This document shows, piece by piece, positions 27,089-35,369 of a stretch of 64,000 nt of DNA. This DNA is from Sorangium cellulosum So0157-2. Its GTDB lineage: Bacteria > Myxococcota_A > Polyangia > Polyangiales > Polyangiaceae. Under the pieces are notes generated by a model. The model had not been told where the DNA came from and made no database searches. It worked only from the letters and a program-made list of their open reading frames with translations. The translations under genes were made by a program, and so were the position numbers. The stretch is taken from positions 496,001 through 560,000 of the forward strand of contig NC_021658.1 in assembly GCF_000418325.1 (NCBI RefSeq), written 5' to 3'. Each line of letters opens with the position of its first letter. The first letter of the stretch is position 1.

Positions 27089-27876
27089 GAGCCCTCCTCC
27101 GCCGGGCGGGGCGCGCGCGCCTTCTCGGCCTTGCGGAAGCGGTGGCTGAACTCCGGATCGTAGAGCCGCGAGTCGGCGAAATCCGTGGACGTGAGCACGC
27201 GGCCCACGAGGATCATCGACTGGCTCTTGATCCCCTCGGCCCGCACCTTCTCTCGGATGTCGGCGAGCGTGCCCGTCACGATCTTCTGATCGGGGCAGCT
27301 CGCCTTGTGCACCACGGCGACCGGGCAGTCGGCGCCGTAGGACGGGATGAGCGCCGCGGTCACGTCCTTGAGCAGGGTGATGCTGAGGAACAGGCAGAGC
27401 GTCGCCTGGTGGCGCGCGAGCTCCTCGAGCCGCTCGGCGGGCGGCACCGGCGTGCGCCCCTCGGCGCGCGTCAGGATCACGGTCTGCGAGAGCTCGGGCA
27501 GCGTGAGCTCGCGCCCGAGCGCCGCGGCGGCCGCGGTGAACGACGAGACGCCGGGGACGATCTCGTAGGGGATGCCGAGCGCCTCCATCCGGCGCATCTG
27601 CTCGGCCGTCGACCCGAACAGGACCGGATCGCCCGTGTGCACGCGCGCCACGTCGTGCCCCGCGTCCCTGGCCTCGACGAAGACCTCCACGATCTGGTCG
27701 AGGGTCATGCCGGACGAGTCGATGACCCGGGCGTCCGGCCGCGCGGACGCCACGATCTCCCGCGGGACGAGGGAGCCCGTGTACATGACGACCGGGCAGC
27801 GGGCGACGAGCTCGGCGCCGCGGACCGTGATGAGCCCGGGATCGCCCGGGCCCGCGCCGATGATGTAGACGCGCAT
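27085..27876 (-). CDS. cobM: Precorrin-4/cobalt-precorrin-4 C11-methyltransferase
   Basis: 263-residue SAM-dependent methyltransferase (CobM/CbiF) that methylates C11 of the corrin ring. Markers: MRVYIIGAGPGDPGLITVRG, YTGSLVP, HTGDPVLFGS (family GDP loop), YEIVPGVSSF and SQSMILVGRVL. It is the first gene of the left minus-strand cobalamin operon, so a promoter should lie between 27877 and the divergent tetR gene. No cobalamin riboswitch was recognised there. Because cbiD and cbiG are present at 57-63 kb, cobalt-precorrin-4 is the more likely substrate. Confidence 0.93.
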   Translation of the reverse strand: MRVYIIGAGPGDPGLITVRGAELVARCPVVMYTGSLVPREIVASARPDARVIDSSGMTLDQIVEVFVEARDAGHDVARVHTGDPVLFGSTAEQMRRMEALGIPYEIVPGVSSFTAAAAALGRELTLPELSQTVILTRAEGRTPVPPAERLEELARHQATLCLFLSITLLKDVTAALIPSYGADCPVAVVHKASCPDQKIVTGTLADIREKVRAEGIKSQSMILVGRVLTSTDFADSRLYDPEFSHRFRKAEKARAPRPAEEGS

Positions 27877-28031
27877 GGGGGTTCTCTCCTCGTGTCGTGC
27901 GCCGGCGATCGCGCCGGGGACTGCGGGCGCGCGAAGCTAGAGCGAACGCGCGGCGAACGCCAGGGCTCATCGCGGAGCCTCCGGTCGCGCCGCCGCGGGC
28001 GCAGCGCCGCCCGCGTCGCCGAGAAAGATCC

Positions 28032-28059
28032 TTGACCGCAGTTGGTTCACTGTTATACA
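28032..28059 (+). promoter_or_regulatory. Promoter of the tetR gene
   Basis: TTGACC at 28032-28037 and TATACA at 28054-28059 are spaced by 16 bases. The AT-rich block is conspicuous in GC-rich surroundings. The TetR-type operator palindrome begins three bases downstream of the -10, which would cover the transcription start and allow autorepression. Confidence 0.6.
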
Positions 28060-28061
28060 AA

Positions 28062-28074
28062 GTAACACTGTTAC
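28062..28074. promoter_or_regulatory. TetR operator, copy 1
   Basis: The perfect 13-base palindrome GTAACACTGTTAC lies between the -10 box and the tetR start. A half-site-like CACTGTTATA sits just upstream at 28048-28057. The same core recurs upstream of the next plus-strand genes at 28826, which strongly suggests it is the binding site of the adjacent TetR protein. Confidence 0.65.
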
Positions 28075-28127
28075 GAACCGGCGGCGCGGGGGCCTGCGCC
28101 GCCGCCCAGCGGCCACACGACACGGAC

Positions 28128-28799
28128 ATGGCGAGCACGCGCGTGAAGACCACGAAGACCGGCGGGGCGACCCAGGCGGAGCGCCTGCAGGCGTCGAGCT
28201 TGCAGCGCCGCGAGCAGCAGAAAGAGAACCTGCGGGGCGCGATCCTGGCGGCGGCGGGCGAGCTGTTTTTGGAGCAGGGGTACGAGGCGTTCTCGATGCG
28301 CCAGGTGGCCGAGCGCATCGGCTACTCGGCGACGACGATCTACCGCTATTACGAGGACAAGGACGATCTCCTGTTCGCCATCGTCCTCGAGGGCTTCACC
28401 GAGTTCCAGCGAGAGCTCGTCGCGGCGGCCGAGAGCACGGCGGACCCGATCGAGCGGATGGTGGCGCTCGGCGCCGCGTACGTTCGGTTCGGCATGCAGA
28501 ACCCGGTGCACTACCGGCTGATGTTCATGCAGCGGTTCGACTTCGTCTTCGACCAGCGGAAGGACGAGCAGCAGCCGATGGTCGGGTCGTTCGATGTGCT
28601 GCAAAAAGCGGTCGCGTCCGCGATGGATGCAGGCGCGATAGAGCGCGGCGACGTGGAGCGCCACAGCCAGGTGGTCTGGGCCCTGGTCCACGGGATCACC
28701 TCCCTCGCCCTGGCCAACGGCGGCCGCTTCGGCCCCGATGACGTCGATCGGACCATGGAGATCGCCATGAAGATGATGGTCCGAGGCCTGCGCGCCTGA
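28128..28799 (+). CDS. TetR/AcrR-family transcriptional regulator
   Basis: 223 residues. After a basic N-terminal tail of ~35 residues, the helix-turn-helix is clear: ILAAAGELFLEQGYEAFSMR, QVAERIGYSATTIYRYYEDK, DDLLFAIVLEGF. The C-terminal ligand domain resembles TetR_C-type WHG domains (MQNPVHYRLMFMQRFDF). The start at 28128 (MASTRVK) follows the operator; upstream codons have no protein-like features. It probably represses itself and the membrane gene pair at 28877-30176 through the shared palindrome. It lies divergent from cobM, so an effect on the cobalamin operon is possible but unsupported. Confidence 0.9.
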   Translation: MASTRVKTTKTGGATQAERLQASSLQRREQQKENLRGAILAAAGELFLEQGYEAFSMRQVAERIGYSATTIYRYYEDKDDLLFAIVLEGFTEFQRELVAAAESTADPIERMVALGAAYVRFGMQNPVHYRLMFMQRFDFVFDQRKDEQQPMVGSFDVLQKAVASAMDAGAIERGDVERHSQVVWALVHGITSLALANGGRFGPDDVDRTMEIAMKMMVRGLRA

Positions 28800-28815
28800 A
28801 CGCGCTCTTTTTTTT
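28790..28815 (+). terminator. Rho-independent terminator after tetR
   Basis: A perfect five-base stem GCGCG/CGCGC with loop CCTGAA (28790-28805) is followed by TC and eight T bases. The stem overlaps the tetR stop codon. It would separate tetR transcription from the next genes, which have their own operator. Confidence 0.6.
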
Positions 28816-28825
28816 CTCGCAAAGT

Positions 28826-28836
28826 TAACACTGTTA
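28826..28836. promoter_or_regulatory. TetR operator, copy 2
   Basis: TAACACTGTTA is a perfect 11-base palindrome within GTTAACACTGTTACGAA. It is nearly the same as copy 1 and keeps the flanking CGAA. A half-site-like CAATGTTAC follows at 28847-28855. It lies 40-50 bases before the start at 28877, placing the membrane gene pair under the same regulator. Confidence 0.6.
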
Positions 28837-28876
28837 CGAATGGTTTCAATGTTACTTTTCGTCGATGGAGGGTGTG

Positions 28877-29341
28877 ATGGATCGAGTCTTTGGTCTGAGT
28901 GGCTTCCTCGTACTACCGTTCTGGGCCTTGATGATCTTTCTGCCGCGCTCTCGCTGGACGCGGCGGATCATGGAGTCGCCGCTCGTGATCGTCGCGCCCG
29001 CGCTGCTCTATACGGCGCTCGTCCTCCCGGCCGTCGGCGAGGTGCTGCCGATCGTCAACCGGCCGAGCCTCCCGGCGGTCGCCTCGCTGCTCGGCTCGCC
29101 GGCCGGCGCCACCATCGGCTGGGTCCACTTCCTCGCCTTCGATCTCTTCGTGGGCCGGTGGGTGTACCTCGACAGCCGCGATCGCGAGATCTCGCCCTGG
29201 ATCATGGCCCCCGTGCTCTACCTGACGCTCATGCTCGGCCCGATGGGGTTCGCGCTCTACCTCGCCGTGCGCGCCGTGGCCGAGCGCTCGGCGCGCGCCC
29301 GCGGCGCGATCGCGGCGAGCCTCCGCGCCGAGGAGGCCTGA
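28877..29341 (+). CDS. ABA4-like (DUF4281) membrane protein
   Basis: 154-residue membrane protein with about four hydrophobic segments: LSGFLVLPFWALMIFL, SPLVIVAPALLYTALVLP, a middle segment around TIGWVHFLAFDLFVGRW and LYLTLMLGPMGFALYL. The motif WVHFLAFDLFVGRWVYLD is typical of the ABA4-like family (DUF4281), named for a plant carotenoid-pathway protein. No carotenoid genes are adjacent, so that role should not be assumed. Start 28877 follows GGAGGGTG closely; an in-frame ATG at 28865 is within that ribosome-binding site. The gene is followed one base later by the next membrane gene. Confidence 0.75.
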   Translation: MDRVFGLSGFLVLPFWALMIFLPRSRWTRRIMESPLVIVAPALLYTALVLPAVGEVLPIVNRPSLPAVASLLGSPAGATIGWVHFLAFDLFVGRWVYLDSRDREISPWIMAPVLYLTLMLGPMGFALYLAVRAVAERSARARGAIAASLRAEEA

Positions 29342-29342
29342 G

Positions 29343-30176
29343 ATGAGCGCGCGATCGCTGCACACCTCCCTCCAGCTCCCTCGCTCGATCGAGGAGCTCC
29401 TCCGGCGAAGCCCGGTCTTGTTCACGGCGGCCGCCGTCCACGTCGCGCTGCTCGTCCTGCTGCTCGGCGTCGCCCCGCTCGACCCGCGCCTCGTGACGGG
29501 GTTGAACCCGTGGATCAAGCCGGCGAAATTCGCCGCCTCGATCGCCATCTACCTGCTGACGATCAACTGGTTCGTCGGCGACGTCGCGCTCCCGCCGAGA
29601 GGCCGGCGGGCCGTCGTCTGGGGCACGGTGGCGATGGTGAGCTTCGAGATGCTCGCGATCGTCATGCAGGCGGCGCGGGGCGTGGCGTCGCACTTCAACC
29701 AATCGTCGCTGTTCGACGGGGCGGTGTTCGCGCTCATGGGCATCGCCATCCTGGTGAACACGGGGCTCGCGGGGTACCTCGCGTCCAGGTTCTGGACGAC
29801 GCGACCTCCGCTGCCCGCGCCCTATCTCTGGGGCATCCGGCTGGGCTTCCTCCTGTTCTTTCTGGCGTGCGCGGAGGGCGGCTTCATGTCGGAGCAGAAC
29901 GCGCACAGCGTCGGCGTCGCGGACGGCGGGCCCGGGCTCCCCATCGTCGACTGGAGCACGCGAGGCGGCGACCTGCGCGCGGCGCACTTCTTCGGGATGC
30001 ACGCGCTGCAGGCCGTCCCGCTGTTCGGAGCCTGGCTGTCGGCGCGGGCGTCGGGGTCGGCGTCGCGCACGCGGCGGGCGGTGCGGTGGGTCATCGCGTT
30101 CGGCGTCGTCTACGGCGCCGTCGCGCTGGGGCTCTTCCTCATGGCGCTCGCGGGGCAGCCGCTGATTCGCATGTAG
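29343..30176 (+). CDS. Multipass membrane protein of unknown function
   Basis: 277 residues with about seven hydrophobic segments (for example AVHVALLVLLLGVAPL, FAASIAIYLLTINWFV, AVFALMGIAILVNTGLAGYL, IAFGVVYGAVALGLFLMALA). Conserved-looking polar motifs sit between them: NPWIKPAKF, SHFNQSSLFDG and LRAAHFFGMHALQ, with His and Asn residues that could bind a cofactor or metal. I do not recognise the family. It starts one base after the stop of the ABA4-like gene, so the two form an operon under operator copy 2. The next gene is convergent, with a 64-base gap. Confidence 0.75.
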   Translation: MSARSLHTSLQLPRSIEELLRRSPVLFTAAAVHVALLVLLLGVAPLDPRLVTGLNPWIKPAKFAASIAIYLLTINWFVGDVALPPRGRRAVVWGTVAMVSFEMLAIVMQAARGVASHFNQSSLFDGAVFALMGIAILVNTGLAGYLASRFWTTRPPLPAPYLWGIRLGFLLFFLACAEGGFMSEQNAHSVGVADGGPGLPIVDWSTRGGDLRAAHFFGMHALQAVPLFGAWLSARASGSASRTRRAVRWVIAFGVVYGAVALGLFLMALAGQPLIRM

Positions 30177-30240
30177 CGCGCCAAGGAGGACGGCGGTCGC
30201 ACGACGGCGGTCCCGCGCTTCGAGGCGCTGACGCCGGCGA

Positions 30241-31080
30241 TCACCTGTAGAAGGCGACGTCGTCGACGTAGACGTCGAAATCCTGGTCCTGCGCGAACCG
30301 GAACTCGATCACGTAGAGCCCTGCGCGATCGAGGGCCTGGGCCTCGGGCTCGGCGCCAAAGCCCTCGCGCGTGAGCTCGTCGAAGGGGATGACGACCTCG
30401 GCCCACTCCGCGCCGAGGTGCGCGGTGTAGAACCAGTGATCGAAGCACCGGTTGGGCTCGCCCGCGCCCGCCGCTTCATCGCAGATCCCGCCCGCGGGCT
30501 CCGAGACCCTGTCCGAGACGTTGACCTTCATGGTCGCCTCGGCGCCCGCGTCGCCGAGCCTGGCCCAGAAGACGATACCGGCGAACGCAGACGCGTCGTA
30601 GGGGAACATCTGCATGTCCTCGCCGTTCAGCGCGAAGCCGATCCCGGCGCCCCACTCCGTGAAGCCGGACCCGAACGTGTGCATCGCCCTCGTGCTCTCG
30701 CCGCGCGGCGGCATGAGCGCCTCCGGAATGAAGCCGACGGGCATCTCCTCGGTGTAGACCGGGGGAGATTGCGTGCCAGTTCCATCATTGTAGCTGTACC
30801 AGTGGCCGAGCCTGCCACCCGTCCTCGTGATGGCGCTGTCGCCATCTTCCATGTCGTCGATCATGTCGGGGTCGATGGGGGCGGCGACATCACCCCCGCC
30901 GGCCCCCGCGCCGCCCGCGCCGCCCGCGGCCGAGGCCGACGACCCGCCGCCCGTCGCGCTGGACGCGCCGCCCGCCCCTTCCACCAGGTGGTAGCGCTCA
31001 TCCAGCCCCACGAGGGCGGTGCACCCGCCGGCTGTGAGCGTCCACGCCGCCCACATCCATGCTGCGCGCCTCTTCGCCAT
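30241..31080 (-). CDS. Lipoprotein with a carbohydrate-binding-like domain
   Basis: 279 residues. A signal peptide ends in the lipobox TAGGC and is followed by a Gly/Ser/Ala-rich spacer of ~50 residues. The mature domain starts IDDMEDGDSAITRTGGRLGHWYSYNDG and ends DRAGLYVIEFRFAQDQ, DFDVYVDDVAFYR. This beginning and the DVYVDDVAFY ending are typical of a family of myxobacterial lipoproteins with a beta-sandwich reminiscent of carbohydrate-binding modules. Surface attachment is likely; the ligand is unknown. The ATG at 31080 places the signal peptide correctly; an upstream in-frame start would add 12 residues. Confidence 0.75.
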   Translation of the reverse strand: MAKRRAAWMWAAWTLTAGGCTALVGLDERYHLVEGAGGASSATGGGSSASAAGGAGGAGAGGGDVAAPIDPDMIDDMEDGDSAITRTGGRLGHWYSYNDGTGTQSPPVYTEEMPVGFIPEALMPPRGESTRAMHTFGSGFTEWGAGIGFALNGEDMQMFPYDASAFAGIVFWARLGDAGAEATMKVNVSDRVSEPAGGICDEAAGAGEPNRCFDHWFYTAHLGAEWAEVVIPFDELTREGFGAEPEAQALDRAGLYVIEFRFAQDQDFDVYVDDVAFYR

Positions 31081-31373
31081 ATCTCCTCCTACCACCGCCG
31101 CGCGGGCGCGGTCCACCGGCGCGCTGGACCGCCGGCGGCGCCCTGCTGCCGCACGCGTCCCTCCCCTCGCTCCGCTCGCGCGATGCGCAAACCCGTGGGC
31201 CCCGATGTCCCGAACCCAGCAGTCGAATCCCAGCGGTCACGTCCGCTCAGGCCGCAGCTCGGCTGTCGTGACTGTCGAGGTGCCTACCTTTGCCCACATC
31301 TCACGGCGCGCTCGGGCGGCGTCGCTTGGACCGGTCGGACGAACCTGATATGGAGAGCGGCGAGGGGCGTTAC

Positions 31374-33263
31374 ATGCAGTCAAGCGAGCCGGTTCGGGAC
31401 GACGCGGGGACGACCTGGACCTTGGAGGCGGGGGTGCCTTCGGCGCTGCAGCAAAGCGCGGCGCTGCGCATCGCCCTCATGTGGCGCCACGCCGGGAAAA
31501 TCGAGACACGCTTGCTTTCGCCGGACACGCCGCTCGTCGTGGGGCGCAGCGCGCCTGCAGCGCTCTGGATCGACGATCGTACGCTCTCGCGGGAGCACGC
31601 CCGCTTCGTCCTCTCCGGCGGGCGGGTGTGGGTCGACGACCTGGGATCCAAGAATGGTACATTCCTCGACGGCCGCCGCGTCTCGCGCGCCAGGATCGCG
31701 GTAGGGGATGAGATCGTGCTCGGCAACGTCGCGCTGCGGGTGCAGGCGCTCGGCGCCGGGGGAGAGTCCCTCGATCTCGAGGGAGAGGAGAGGCTCTTGC
31801 GCCGCGTGGAGGACGAGCTCACGCGGGCGCGACATTTTCGCCGCCCGTTCGCGCTGCTCCACGTGCGTATCGGCGCGGCGGCCACGGCCGAGGGCTGGAT
31901 CAAGCTCGTGCGCGCGTGCCTGCAGCCGGTGCACCGCGTGGCGCTCTACGGCACCGGCGCGGCCCAAGTGTTTCTGCCCGAGACCGGCGCCGAGGAGGCG
32001 AACCGCATCGCCCAGGCCATCGCGGCCTCGTCCATCGGCGGCGACGCCCGGCTGCTCGTGGGCTGCATCGTCTACCCGGACGCCGGCAGCAGCGCGAACG
32101 AGCTCTTCGCGGCCGCGCGCGAGGCCGCCCGCCGCGCCTCGCCCGAGCGCCCGGTCGCGCACGGCCCCTCCGCGGCCGCGGCCACGGTGCTCGCGGGGGA
32201 GGACCCGGCCGTGGGAGGGCTCATCGCCGGCCAGCGGATGCGCGCGCTGCTCGAGGCCGTGAAGCGCGTGGCGGCCTCGCGCATCCCGGTCGTGCTGCAC
32301 GGCGAGACCGGGACAGGCAAAGAGGTCCTCGCGCGGATGATCCATGAGAGCGGGCCGCGCAAGGGGATGCGCATGGTGCGCGTCAACTGCGGGGCGATCC
32401 CGAAGGACCTCGTCGAGAGCACCCTCTTCGGCCACGAGCGCGGGGCCTTCACGGGCGCCCTCCAGCAGCAGAAGGGCGTCTTCGAGGAGGCCGACGGCGG
32501 CACCGTGTTCCTGGACGAGATCGGCGAGCTGCCGCCGGCGGCGCAGGCCGCGCTCCTCCGCGTGCTCGAGGTGGGGGCGTTCAGCCGCGTCGGCTCGAGC
32601 CGCGAGATCGAGGTCGACGTGCGCGTCGTCGCGGCGACGCACCGGGATCTGGAGGCGATGGCTGCGTCCGGCGCATTCCGGGAAGATCTGTTTTATCGGC
32701 TGAGCGGCGTCGTCGTCGACATCCCGCCGCTGCGCGAGCGAAGGGACGAGATCGAGCCGCTCGCGCGGCACTTCCTGCGCGCGGCCGGCGAGGCCAACGG
32801 TCGGGACGTCGACGGCGTCGCCCCGGAGGCGCTCGCGTTGCTCGGCGCCTACGCGTGGCCTGGCAACGTGCGCGAGCTGCGGAATGTGATCGAACGCGCG
32901 GTCGTGGTGGCGCGCGGCGCGATCATCGAGCCGGAGGACCTGCCGCCGAGGGTGCGCGCGGCGGAGCGCGCGGCAGAGCCGGAGCGCGTGCCGAACGCGG
33001 GGCGCGCTTCAGAGCCTGGCGGCCTCTCGACGCTGCTGGACTCGAGGTCACGCTCCTCGGCGCCGCCCGCCCCGGAGGAGGCGCCGGCCGAAGCGGGGCG
33101 GCCGGCCCGCGGGAAAGTGCAGCAGTACGAGGCCAAGCTCCTCCACGACACGCTCGAAGCCGCGGGCTGGAGCCGGGCCGAGGCCGCGCGGCGGCTCGGG
33201 ATGCCGGTGCGGACCCTGTCGTACCGCATGAAGGTGCTGGGCGTGAAACGGCCCTCTTGCTAA
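31374..33263 (+). CDS. FHA domain sigma-54-dependent activator (Fis-type HTH)
   Basis: 629-residue enhancer-binding protein. An FHA domain occupies about 45-105 (VVGRSA, SREHARF, DLGSKNGTFLDG), so it probably senses a phosphothreonine on a Ser/Thr kinase or its target. Residues ~120-270 look like a degenerate nucleotide-cyclase (GGDEF-like) fold without its catalytic motif. The AAA+ domain has Walker A GETGTGKEV at about 309, the sigma54-contact loop GAFTGA near 357, Walker B GTVFLDEIGEL, and YAWPGNVRELRNV. A Fis-type HTH ends the protein (AEAARRLGMPVRTLSYRMK). Start 31374 follows GAGGGG by six bases; 31350 is an alternative. The kinase gene downstream at 33400 is a natural partner. Confidence 0.92.
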   Translation: MQSSEPVRDDAGTTWTLEAGVPSALQQSAALRIALMWRHAGKIETRLLSPDTPLVVGRSAPAALWIDDRTLSREHARFVLSGGRVWVDDLGSKNGTFLDGRRVSRARIAVGDEIVLGNVALRVQALGAGGESLDLEGEERLLRRVEDELTRARHFRRPFALLHVRIGAAATAEGWIKLVRACLQPVHRVALYGTGAAQVFLPETGAEEANRIAQAIAASSIGGDARLLVGCIVYPDAGSSANELFAAAREAARRASPERPVAHGPSAAAATVLAGEDPAVGGLIAGQRMRALLEAVKRVAASRIPVVLHGETGTGKEVLARMIHESGPRKGMRMVRVNCGAIPKDLVESTLFGHERGAFTGALQQQKGVFEEADGGTVFLDEIGELPPAAQAALLRVLEVGAFSRVGSSREIEVDVRVVAATHRDLEAMAASGAFREDLFYRLSGVVVDIPPLRERRDEIEPLARHFLRAAGEANGRDVDGVAPEALALLGAYAWPGNVRELRNVIERAVVVARGAIIEPEDLPPRVRAAERAAEPERVPNAGRASEPGGLSTLLDSRSRSSAPPAPEEAPAEAGRPARGKVQQYEAKLLHDTLEAAGWSRAEAARRLGMPVRTLSYRMKVLGVKRPSC

Positions 33264-33350
33264 GAGTTGTTTGCTACCGTTGCCACGGTTGCCGCGGTTG
33301 CCGCGGTTGCAACGGTTGCCACGATTACACGATTGCCACGATTGCCAATG
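33264..33350. repeat. Degenerate 9-base tandem repeat
   Basis: The gap between the sigma54 activator and the kinase gene is made of variants of GTTGCCACG (gttgccacg, gttgccgcg, gttgcaacg, attgccacg) with a nine-base period, about eight to nine copies. Translated, it would give only ATVATVAAV-like or LPRLPRL-like peptides, so it is non-coding. It sits in the leader of the kinase gene. Confidence 0.7.
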
Positions 33351-33399
33351 TTCGATGCACCCCGGCGGACGCGCCCTGCCGGGAGCGCGCCACCTCACG

Positions 33400-35361
33400 A
33401 TGAACATGTCGAACCGTACGATTGCGCGGAAGTACACGCTGATACGTGAGATCGGCCGCGGTGGGATGGGCGTCATCTGGGAGGCGCTCGACCAGGCGCT
33501 CCGCCGGCCCGTGGCGCTCAAGGTGATGACGCCAGAGCATGTCACCTCCAGCACGGCGCGGCGCCGCTTCGAGCAAGAGGCGATGGCGATCGCCCGGCTC
33601 CGGAACGAGCACATCGTGCAGATACATGAGTACGGTATCGACGACGATTGCCCGTACATCGTCATGGAGCTCCTCGAAGGAGAGGACCTCGAGGGCAGGC
33701 TCGTCCGGGAGCGGCAGCTCTCGCCGTCGGCCACGCTCGCGCTGCTCCGGCAGATCGCCGTCGGCCTGCAGGCGGCGAGCTCCGCGGGGATCGTCCACCG
33801 CGATCTGAAGCCGGCGAACGTCTTCATGGCCCGGAAGGAGCCCGGGGAGTGCGTGAAGCTCCTCGATTTCGGCGTGGTGTGGACGGTCTTCGAGCGGCCG
33901 GACGAAGAGCCGCAGGGGGCGGCCGGCAAGACGATCGGGACGCCGTCGTACATGAGCCCCGAGCAGGTGCGCGCCGTCGTGCCGAATCACCTCAGCGATC
34001 TCTGGTCGCTCGGCGTCATCGCCTACCGGGCCCTCACCGGCCGGCTCCCCTTCGCGGCGAGCGGGATCGGGGAGCTGTTCATCAGCATCTGCACCGATCG
34101 GTTCCCGCCGCCGTCGAGCCTCGTCCCCGGCCTGCTCCCCGGCTTCGACGCCTTCTTCGAGCGCGCGCTGGCGAAGGACCCGGCGCAGCGGTTCCAGTCC
34201 GCGCGCGAGTTCGTCGCGGCGTTCGCGGCCGTGACCGAGGCCAGCAGCGGGCCCACCAAGGTCCTCGTCGCCGACGACGAGCCGGATATGCAGCTCATGA
34301 TGAAGCTGCATTTCCGGCAGAAGATCCGCGACGGGGTCTACGAGTTCATCTTCGCCGAGAACGGCGAGGTCGCGCTCGACGAGCTCCGGCGCCACCCCGA
34401 TATCGACGTCATCTTGACCGACATCAAGATGCCTGGGATGGATGGACTCACGTTCCTCGGTCGCGTCCCGGAGGTGAACCCGTTCGCGAAGACGGTGATG
34501 ATGTCCGCCTATGGCGACATGGGCAACATCCGGAGCGCGATGAACCAGGGTGCCTTCGACTTCCTGCTCAAGCCGCTCCATCGCTCTGATCTCGAGGCGA
34601 CCATCGACAAGACGGTCAAGCACGTGGCGGAGCTGCGGAGGAACGCCCGCTCGGACGAGGAGAACAAGATCCTCCGCCAGTACACGAGCGCGGCGCTCGT
34701 CGAGAGGATCCGGGCGATGGGGCCTGCCATCGCGGTCGCGAGCGAGGCGGTCATGTCCACGGTGGCCTTCATCGGCGTCTTCCAGTTCACGCCCGTCATC
34801 AAGGAGAAGCTGCCTGCAGAGGCCATGAGGCTGCTCAGGGCCAACTTCGAGGTGATCGTCCCGGAGCTCGTGGCGAAAGGGGGAGTCGTGGACAAGTTCC
34901 TCGGCGACGCCGTAATGACGGTGTTCCAGGGCCCCGAGCACCTGTCGAGGGCGCTCGGCGCGTGCGTGGCCGTCCGCGCGCAGATGGCGGCGGTGGCGCG
35001 CCGCGCCGGCGAGGGCTCGCCCTACACGCAGGGCATTTGCATCGGCCTGTCCACGGGGCAGGTGCTCGCCGGCAGCGTGGGCTCCCAGGCGTACGGCCGG
35101 CTCGACTACACGGTGCTCGGCGAGGCGGTCAACGTCGCCGCGCACCTCGCCAGGGCGGCGCTGCCGGGAGAGATCCTCGTCGACGCGGCGGTCCGCGACG
35201 CGGCGCCGGAGCCGTTCGACTTCGACGAGGTCGGCGCGAGGAGCCTCCTGCCGGACGCTCCGCCCGTGAGCGTCTTCAACGTGGTGCGACGCGATCGGGC
35301 CGCCGTCCCCGCGAACAGCGAGGCGACCGTGCGGATCGCCACGACTACCACCATGCGATAG
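33400..35361 (+). CDS. Ser/Thr kinase-receiver-class III cyclase-like fusion
   Basis: 653 residues. Residues ~10-275 are a Hanks-type kinase: GRGGMGVIWEA, ALKVM (Lys), IVHRDLKPAN, LLDFGVV, GTPSYMSPEQ, so it should be active. Residues ~286-405 are a response-regulator receiver with VADDEPDMQ, phosphoacceptor Asp341 in ILTDIKMPG and LKPL (Lys). Residues ~445-640 match a class III adenylate/guanylate cyclase (VVDKFLGDAVMTVF, YTVLGEAVNVAAHLA). The first metal-binding Asp of the usual FxDIxGFT motif is replaced: VAFIGVFQFTP. Catalysis is therefore doubtful. No membrane segment is present. The ATG at 33400 (or 33406) begins protein-like sequence after the 9-base repeats. It precedes an FHA-GAF-histidine kinase by eight bases, indicating an operon. 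Confidence 0.9.
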   Translation: MNMSNRTIARKYTLIREIGRGGMGVIWEALDQALRRPVALKVMTPEHVTSSTARRRFEQEAMAIARLRNEHIVQIHEYGIDDDCPYIVMELLEGEDLEGRLVRERQLSPSATLALLRQIAVGLQAASSAGIVHRDLKPANVFMARKEPGECVKLLDFGVVWTVFERPDEEPQGAAGKTIGTPSYMSPEQVRAVVPNHLSDLWSLGVIAYRALTGRLPFAASGIGELFISICTDRFPPPSSLVPGLLPGFDAFFERALAKDPAQRFQSAREFVAAFAAVTEASSGPTKVLVADDEPDMQLMMKLHFRQKIRDGVYEFIFAENGEVALDELRRHPDIDVILTDIKMPGMDGLTFLGRVPEVNPFAKTVMMSAYGDMGNIRSAMNQGAFDFLLKPLHRSDLEATIDKTVKHVAELRRNARSDEENKILRQYTSAALVERIRAMGPAIAVASEAVMSTVAFIGVFQFTPVIKEKLPAEAMRLLRANFEVIVPELVAKGGVVDKFLGDAVMTVFQGPEHLSRALGACVAVRAQMAAVARRAGEGSPYTQGICIGLSTGQVLAGSVGSQAYGRLDYTVLGEAVNVAAHLARAALPGEILVDAAVRDAAPEPFDFDEVGARSLLPDAPPVSVFNVVRRDRAAVPANSEATVRIATTTTMR

Positions 35362-35369
35362 GTCGAGCC

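Noticed and set aside
27877..28127. Cobalamin riboswitch upstream of cobM
   Set aside because: The conserved B12-box words and the usual GC-rich core arrangement were looked for on the minus strand and not found.
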